Below are positions 59,635 through 64,000 of a stretch of 64,000 nt of DNA, one piece after another (within the stretch, counting starts at the first letter, position 1; each line of letters starts with the position of its first letter). Source of the stretch: SVTX01 sp045653805 (GTDB lineage Bacteria > Bacillota > Clostridia > Oscillospirales > CAG-272). Both the position numbers and the translations under genes were made by a program. The DNA lies in the NCBI GenBank assembly GCA_045653805.1, contig JAZOMF010000075.1, positions 62,001 through 126,000 on the forward strand. The letters are read 5' to 3'. Below the pieces are notes generated by a model that did no database searches, had not been told where the DNA came from, and worked only from the letters and a program-made list of their open reading frames with translations.

Positions 59635-61473
59635 ATGAGCGAAAACAACATCAAAAAAGGCGGCATCTCCGTTGAGACCGCACATATATTCCCCATTATC
59701 AAAAAATGGCTTTATTCCGAAAAGGATATTTTTCTTCGCGAGATAGTTTCCAATGCTACCGACGCGGTGACAAAGCTCCGCAGACTCTCTTCCCTTGGAG
59801 AATATGATAGTGGCGATGAAAAGTATGCTGTAAAGGTAATCCTCGACAAGGATGCAAAAACTCTTACGGTTTCCGACAACGGCATTGGTATGACCGAGGA
59901 AGAGCTTGAAAAATATATCTGCTCTATCGCGCTTTCTGGTGCTCTTGATTTCATTCAGAAATACGACGAGAACAACCAGAATAACGGTATCATCGGTCAC
60001 TTCGGTCTTGGATTCTATTCTTCTTTCATGGTATCTGACACTGTTGAAGTCATCACAAAGTCCTATACCGATTCCAAAGCTCTTCATTGGGTATGTAACG
60101 GTGCCGGCGAATACGAAATTGAGGACGGCGACAGACATGAGCACGGTACCGATGTTATTATGCACATCTCCGACGAGGAAGCGGCTTATCTTGAAGAAAG
60201 CAAGATAAGAGAAATGCTTCAGAAATACTGTTCCTTTATGTCGGTTGACATCTATTTTGAGGTTGCAAGCGATGATTCCGAGGAAAAGACCGCCGAGCCT
60301 ATCAACGAAACCTCTCCCCTTTGGTTGAAGAACGCCTCCGATTGCACCGACGAGGAATATGCAAGCTTTTACAAGAAGGTATTTAACGATTACAGAGAGC
60401 CACTATTCCACATTCACAAGAAAGCCGATAATCCCCTAAAAATCAAGGGTATTCTCTATTTCCCTGCCAGACTCAACGAGTATGAGTCCTACGAGGGTCA
60501 GGTAAAGCTTTTCTACAATCAGGTATTCGTTGCAGACGATATTAAAGAGGTCATTCCCGACTTTCTTCTTATGCTCAAGGGCGGGCTTGATTGCCCCGAG
60601 CTTCCTCTAAACGTATCGAGAAGCTATCTCCAGGATAACGCTTACGTTAAAAAAGTATCCTCTCACATCGTAAAGAAGGTTGCCGATAAGATCTGCTCCC
60701 TTTGCAACAATGACAGAGAGAAATACGAAAAGATCTGGAGCGAGCTCAAAATATTCTTTGAATATGCCTCTCTTCGCGATAAAAAATTCTACGACAGAGT
60801 TAAAAAGTGCTACTTGCTCGAGCTTACAGACGGTAGCTTTATGACCGTAGAGGAATACCTAAAGGATTGCGAGGAAAAGCACAAGGGCGAGGTGTATTAC
60901 GCCACCGATAAGGCTCTTCAAGCGCAGTATATATCTATGCTTGAAGCCGAGGGAACCAAGGTCGCTCTGCTGAACCATCAACTCGATACCCAGTTCATCG
61001 GTATGTGCGAAATGAACGAGGGAGAGGTCAAGTATAAGAGAATCGACTCCGACATCTCATCCCTGCTCAAGGGCGAGGGCGAGGCGGTTGAAAACGAAGC
61101 GCTTGTTACTCTCTTTAAGGATGCCACCGGTGACGAAAATCTTGCCGTTAAATTTGAAGTTCTCAAGGATGCAACCGTACCCGCACTGCTCACTCTTTCC
61201 GAGGAATCCCGCCGAATGGAGGACATGATGAAGATGTACGCCAGCATGGGTATGGATATGGGAGGAGCATTCCCCACGGAATACACTCTGGTGCTCAATT
61301 CCGCATCTCCCCTCATCAAAAAACTCGCTACTATCAATGACACAGATATGGGCAAGGCAAAGCTGATTGCAAACGAGGTTTACCGTTTGGCACTTATCTC
61401 CCAGCGACACATGACCGCCGAGGAGCTTAAAGCATTCCTCTCCGACAGTTTCAAAATATTGGAGATGCTCTGA
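59635..61473 (+). CDS. htpG: Hsp90-family chaperone HtpG
   Basis: A 612-residue ATP-dependent chaperone. The GHKL ATPase N-terminal domain includes LREIVSNATDAVTKLRRLS (with the catalytic Glu and Asn), VSDNGIGMTEEELEKYICSIALSGALDF and IGHFGLGFYSSFMVSD. The middle domain has PLNVSRSYLQDNAYVK, and a C-terminal dimerisation region follows. Length is typical for bacterial HtpG. GAGGTG precedes the ATG. Its stop overlaps the start of the next gene by one base. Confidence 0.96.
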   Translation: MSENNIKKGGISVETAHIFPIIKKWLYSEKDIFLREIVSNATDAVTKLRRLSSLGEYDSGDEKYAVKVILDKDAKTLTVSDNGIGMTEEELEKYICSIALSGALDFIQKYDENNQNNGIIGHFGLGFYSSFMVSDTVEVITKSYTDSKALHWVCNGAGEYEIEDGDRHEHGTDVIMHISDEEAAYLEESKIREMLQKYCSFMSVDIYFEVASDDSEEKTAEPINETSPLWLKNASDCTDEEYASFYKKVFNDYREPLFHIHKKADNPLKIKGILYFPARLNEYESYEGQVKLFYNQVFVADDIKEVIPDFLLMLKGGLDCPELPLNVSRSYLQDNAYVKKVSSHIVKKVADKICSLCNNDREKYEKIWSELKIFFEYASLRDKKFYDRVKKCYLLELTDGSFMTVEEYLKDCEEKHKGEVYYATDKALQAQYISMLEAEGTKVALLNHQLDTQFIGMCEMNEGEVKYKRIDSDISSLLKGEGEAVENEALVTLFKDATGDENLAVKFEVLKDATVPALLTLSEESRRMEDMMKMYASMGMDMGGAFPTEYTLVLNSASPLIKKLATINDTDMGKAKLIANEVYRLALISQRHMTAEELKAFLSDSFKILEML

Positions 61474-62441
61474 TGGGACTTATCTATTCGGATATTCCCG
61501 AGCTTGAGGGCAGCAACACAGAAATCACTCTCGCCAATCTTTCGGAGCTTGAGCAAGAGCTTGAACTGATATTGGAGCAAAGGCTTGCTCATCTCGGTGA
61601 GCTTTCTGCGGCAATACTGACCGACGGCGGAGATATAGACATCATAAAAAGCATAATTCTTTCGATAAAGTCAGAGGGCAAGGCAGATTCGGGCGAGATT
61701 ATAAGCGAAAATCGCCATATTGCCGACGTTATTTTCTCAAAGCTGTCGCTAATCGAAAGATTAACGATTTTCAAAGAGGCGTTTGCCAATTTAAGTGACG
61801 AAAACAAGCAATCCTTGAAAAATTTATGGCAGAACCCTACCCTTAGATTGACCGCATACTCTGCCGAAAGAATAGCATACATCAAAAACTCATATAATGA
61901 CACCGCATATATGCAATTCTCCTCTCTTTTGAAATCTCCCAAGGTGTCATATTTCACAAACGTAACCGACGTTTGTGACAGCGTTTACAAGGGAGATTGC
62001 GAATATTGCATACTGCCCGTTGAAACCTCATCCGACGGAAAGCTTTTGTCTTTCTACGAGCTTATCTTCAAGTATAATTTCAAGATCGCATCGGTATACG
62101 ATCTTCACAGTAACGACGGATACACAAGATATGCGCTTTTGAGTAAGCGATTGGGTACGCAAGGCTCAGCAATTAAGACCAAGGCGAGAAACAGACATTT
62201 TGAGTTTGCCATTTCAAGCGGTGATAACGTAAAGATTGAAGATGTTTTGTGCGCGGCAGAATTTTGTTCGCTTAAGCTCAGGCGAATCGACACGTTAAGT
62301 ATGCACCGCGGTGGAAATGACAAGGAAACCTATTTCTGCCCCATTTTCAGAGCTGACGGCGCAGACTTACAAACTTTTCTATCATTTTTGGCAATAGATT
62401 GCCCCGATTTTATCCCAATCGGACTCTATACACAGATATAA
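61473..62441 (+). CDS. Prephenate-dehydratase-domain-like protein, function uncertain
   Basis: A 322-residue protein whose start overlaps the htpG stop (TGATG), implying coupled translation. A helical N-terminal half (about 1-140) carries ELEQELELILEQRLAHLGEL, reminiscent of a chorismate mutase-type helix but without clear active-site residues. From about 155 it resembles the periplasmic-binding-like domain of prephenate dehydratase: VSYFTNVTDVCDSVYKGDCEYCILPVETSSDGKLLSFYELI, where family enzymes have the VLPIENSSAG type core. The TRF catalytic motif is not evident. The C-terminal part may be ACT-like. An enzymatic role is unproven. Confidence 0.55.
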   Translation: MGLIYSDIPELEGSNTEITLANLSELEQELELILEQRLAHLGELSAAILTDGGDIDIIKSIILSIKSEGKADSGEIISENRHIADVIFSKLSLIERLTIFKEAFANLSDENKQSLKNLWQNPTLRLTAYSAERIAYIKNSYNDTAYMQFSSLLKSPKVSYFTNVTDVCDSVYKGDCEYCILPVETSSDGKLLSFYELIFKYNFKIASVYDLHSNDGYTRYALLSKRLGTQGSAIKTKARNRHFEFAISSGDNVKIEDVLCAAEFCSLKLRRIDTLSMHRGGNDKETYFCPIFRADGADLQTFLSFLAIDCPDFIPIGLYTQI

Positions 62442-62484
62442 AAATTAAAACAAATGAATATATTTTGAAAGGAAATACAAAACC

Positions 62485-62736
62485 ATGGAACACATTACTT
62501 ACAAAACTCAGGGCACCTGCTCCCGTCAGATCGACATTGACGTTGAAAACGGCATTGTAGTAGAAGCAAAGTTTACCGGCGGATGCTCCGGCAACACCCA
62601 AGGAGTTGCTGCTCTCGTTAAGGGAATGAGCATTGAAGAAGCAATCAATCGCCTTCGTGGAATTCATTGTGGCCCCAGACCCACCTCCTGCCCCGACCAG
62701 TTGGCTCAGGCTCTCGAACAGTACAAGAATGCTTAA
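62485..62736 (+). CDS. TSCPD-domain protein (TIGR03905 family)
   Basis: An 83-residue protein that is little more than a TSCPD domain. The signature is PTSCPDQLAQAL near the C-terminus, with GGCSGNTQGVAALVKGM in the middle. Domain-related segments occur at the C-termini of some ribonucleotide reductases; free-standing members have unknown function. Four Cys residues suggest metal or redox chemistry. AAAGGA lies before the ATG, 33 bases before the phosphohexomutase gene. Confidence 0.85.
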   Translation: MEHITYKTQGTCSRQIDIDVENGIVVEAKFTGGCSGNTQGVAALVKGMSIEEAINRLRGIHCGPRPTSCPDQLAQALEQYKNA

Positions 62737-62768
62737 ATTCAAATTTTAAATTGAAAGGATGTTTTTCA

Positions 62769-64000
62769 ATGACTTATCTTGAGAATTACAATCTTTGGTT
62801 AAACTCCCCCGTCCTCACCGAAGCTGAAAGACAGGAGCTTCGTGACATTGCAGGAAACGATGACGAGATCAAGTTCCGTTTCACTTCCGGACTCACATTT
62901 GGTACCGCTGGACTCCGTGGCACTATGAAGATCGGTATGAACGCTATGAACGTTTACACCGTAGCTCAGGCTACCCAGGGTCTTGCTACCCTTATTCACA
63001 AGGAAGGCAGAGCGGCAGACGGCGTTGCAATCGCTTATGATAGCCGCAACAATTCCGAGCTTTTCGCTCGCGTTTCCGCAGAGGTGCTTGCGGCATCTGA
63101 TATTCCCGTTTATATTTTCGACGCTCTCCGTCCTACTCCCGAGCTTTCCTTTGCTCTCCGTGAGCTTAAGTGCGTTGCAGGTATCAACATCACCGCATCT
63201 CATAATCCCAAGCAGTATAACGGATATAAGGCTTACTGGGAGGACGGCGCACAGCTTCCCCCCGAGCACGCTAATACCGTTTACGAGGAGATCTGCAAGA
63301 TAGATATTTTCAACGATGTAAAGCGAGTTGATTTCGACGAGGCAGTTGCCGCAGGAAAGATCAAGATCCTTGGCAAGGAAATGGATGAGCTTTATCTTGC
63401 CGAGGTGCAGGCACAGGCGGTCAACCCCAATGCTGTAAAAGCGGTAGCAGATGAGCTTAAAATTGTCTACTCTCCCCTTCACGGTACGGGTCACAAGCTT
63501 ATCCCCGAGATACTTTCAAGAACCGGCATTAAGCACCTTTACAAGGTTGAGGAGCAGTTCGTAATCGACGGCAACTTTCCCACTGTGTCAAAGCCCAATC
63601 CCGAGTACGCAGAGGTATTTGAACTTGGTATCGCTATCGCTGACCGTGTAGGAAGTAATCTGGTAGTTGCCACCGACCCCGACGCCGACCGTGTTGGCGT
63701 TGTTGCAAGAACCAAGGACGGTAGCTTTAAAACCATCACGGGTAACCAGATGGGCGCGCTCCTTATCGATTATATCATCACCGCATATGAGGAGACCGGC
63801 ACTATGCCCGATCAGCCTTACGTTGTTAAGTCTATCGTGTCATCTGAGCTTGCTACCAAGATTTGTGAGGCACATAACGTTGAGATGTTCAATGTTCTCA
63901 CCGGATTTAAGTTCATTGGTGAGGTTATAAAGAACCACGAGGCGACCGGTGAAGGATCTTACATCTTCGGATTCGAGGAAAGCTACGGCTATCTCAAGGG
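62769..64000 (+). CDS. Phosphoglucomutase/phosphomannomutase (3' end outside window)
   Basis: The first 410 codons of an alpha-D-phosphohexomutase. The N-terminus contains FGTAGLRGTMKIGMNAMN, the catalytic phosphoserine motif is NITASHNPKQYNGYKAYW, the metal-binding loop is VVATDPDADRVGVVAR, and the sugar-binding loop GFEESYGYL comes just before the edge. The extended N-terminal region is like the Gram-positive PgcA type, which interconverts glucose 6-phosphate and glucose 1-phosphate. Substrate specificity cannot be set from sequence alone. AAAGGATG precedes the ATG. It is probably transcribed with htpG, the PDT-like gene and the TSCPD gene. Confidence 0.92.
   Translation, partial: MTYLENYNLWLNSPVLTEAERQELRDIAGNDDEIKFRFTSGLTFGTAGLRGTMKIGMNAMNVYTVAQATQGLATLIHKEGRAADGVAIAYDSRNNSELFARVSAEVLAASDIPVYIFDALRPTPELSFALRELKCVAGINITASHNPKQYNGYKAYWEDGAQLPPEHANTVYEEICKIDIFNDVKRVDFDEAVAAGKIKILGKEMDELYLAEVQAQAVNPNAVKAVADELKIVYSPLHGTGHKLIPEILSRTGIKHLYKVEEQFVIDGNFPTVSKPNPEYAEVFELGIAIADRVGSNLVVATDPDADRVGVVARTKDGSFKTITGNQMGALLIDYIITAYEETGTMPDQPYVVKSIVSSELATKICEAHNVEMFNVLTGFKFIGEVIKNHEATGEGSYIFGFEESYGYLK

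Noticed and set aside
1..64000. Prophage, transposon, integron, CRISPR-Cas, rRNA or tRNA genes
   Set aside because: No integrase, transposase, cas gene, repeat-spacer pattern, rRNA segment or cloverleaf-like sequence was seen on either strand.

Overview
The window reads as the chromosome of an endospore-forming Gram-positive anaerobe of the class Clostridia. The taxonomic signals are a Gram-type PolC, the pyrH-frr-uppS-cdsA-dxr-rseP-ispG-polC block, type II pantothenate kinase, a thrS T-box, the sporulation regulator SpoIIID, a PdaA-type spore-cortex deacetylase, and very AT-rich intergenic regions with SigA-type promoters. Several short surface or lipoprotein genes and uronate catabolism genes fit a host-associated or gut lifestyle, but the family or genus cannot be read from the sequence. 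No rRNA, tRNA, CRISPR array, prophage, insertion sequence or transposase was seen. This is mostly core chromosome.

Layout. 1-4.3 kb: truncated rqcH on the minus strand, divergent from a coaW / M48 protease / lipoprotein operon. 4.5-9.8 kb: alaS, then a convergent minus-strand pair of a short MutS-like ATPase and a PHP phosphoesterase. 10-18.5 kb: uxaC with a small membrane protein and a 2-hydroxyacid dehydrogenase; rsuA-type pseudouridine synthase with tex; an MsmX/UgpC-type sugar ABC ATPase; an XRE-type regulator followed by a small lipoprotein. 18.5-32.5 kb: mgsA, thrS under a threonine T-box, then the pyrH to polC block for pyrimidine nucleotides, ribosome recycling, isoprenoid, phospholipid and undecaprenyl precursors, intramembrane proteolysis and replication. 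32.5-41.6 kb: an LRR protein, dut, two linked CobW-type GTPases, a Cys-rich protein, uxuB-type SDR, a possible small RNA, spoIIID, an SPOUT-type methyltransferase, proC and a DUF624 protein. 41.6-50.7 kb: two polysaccharide deacetylases, rlmB, a large P-type-ATPase-like membrane protein lacking its catalytic motifs, and a radical SAM pair. 50.7-64 kb: a CMP-kinase-like protein, a DUF4430 lipoprotein, a TspO-like protein, a class A PBP, a metallophosphoesterase, comEC, acpP, ispE, htpG with a prephenate-dehydratase-like partner, a TSCPD protein and a truncated phosphohexomutase.

Most transcription units start at easily read promoters with 17-bp spacers, often with a TGn extension, and end in strong intrinsic terminators, so operons can be drawn with some confidence. 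The most unusual contents are: (1) the 984-residue protein at 44.6-47.5 kb, which has the membrane layout of a heavy-metal P1B ATPase but Asn in place of the phosphorylated Asp, a broken CPC motif and no GDGxND segment; (2) the tandem CobW-type GTPases, one with a 64-residue His-rich tract, the other lacking the CxCC metal motif and joined to a YcgQ/DUF1980-like C-terminal region; (3) an unexplained promoter-hairpin region at 38.2-38.4 kb next to spoIIID; (4) a prephenate-dehydratase-like orphan translationally coupled to htpG; and (5) a 75-bp palindromic element at 12.6 kb.
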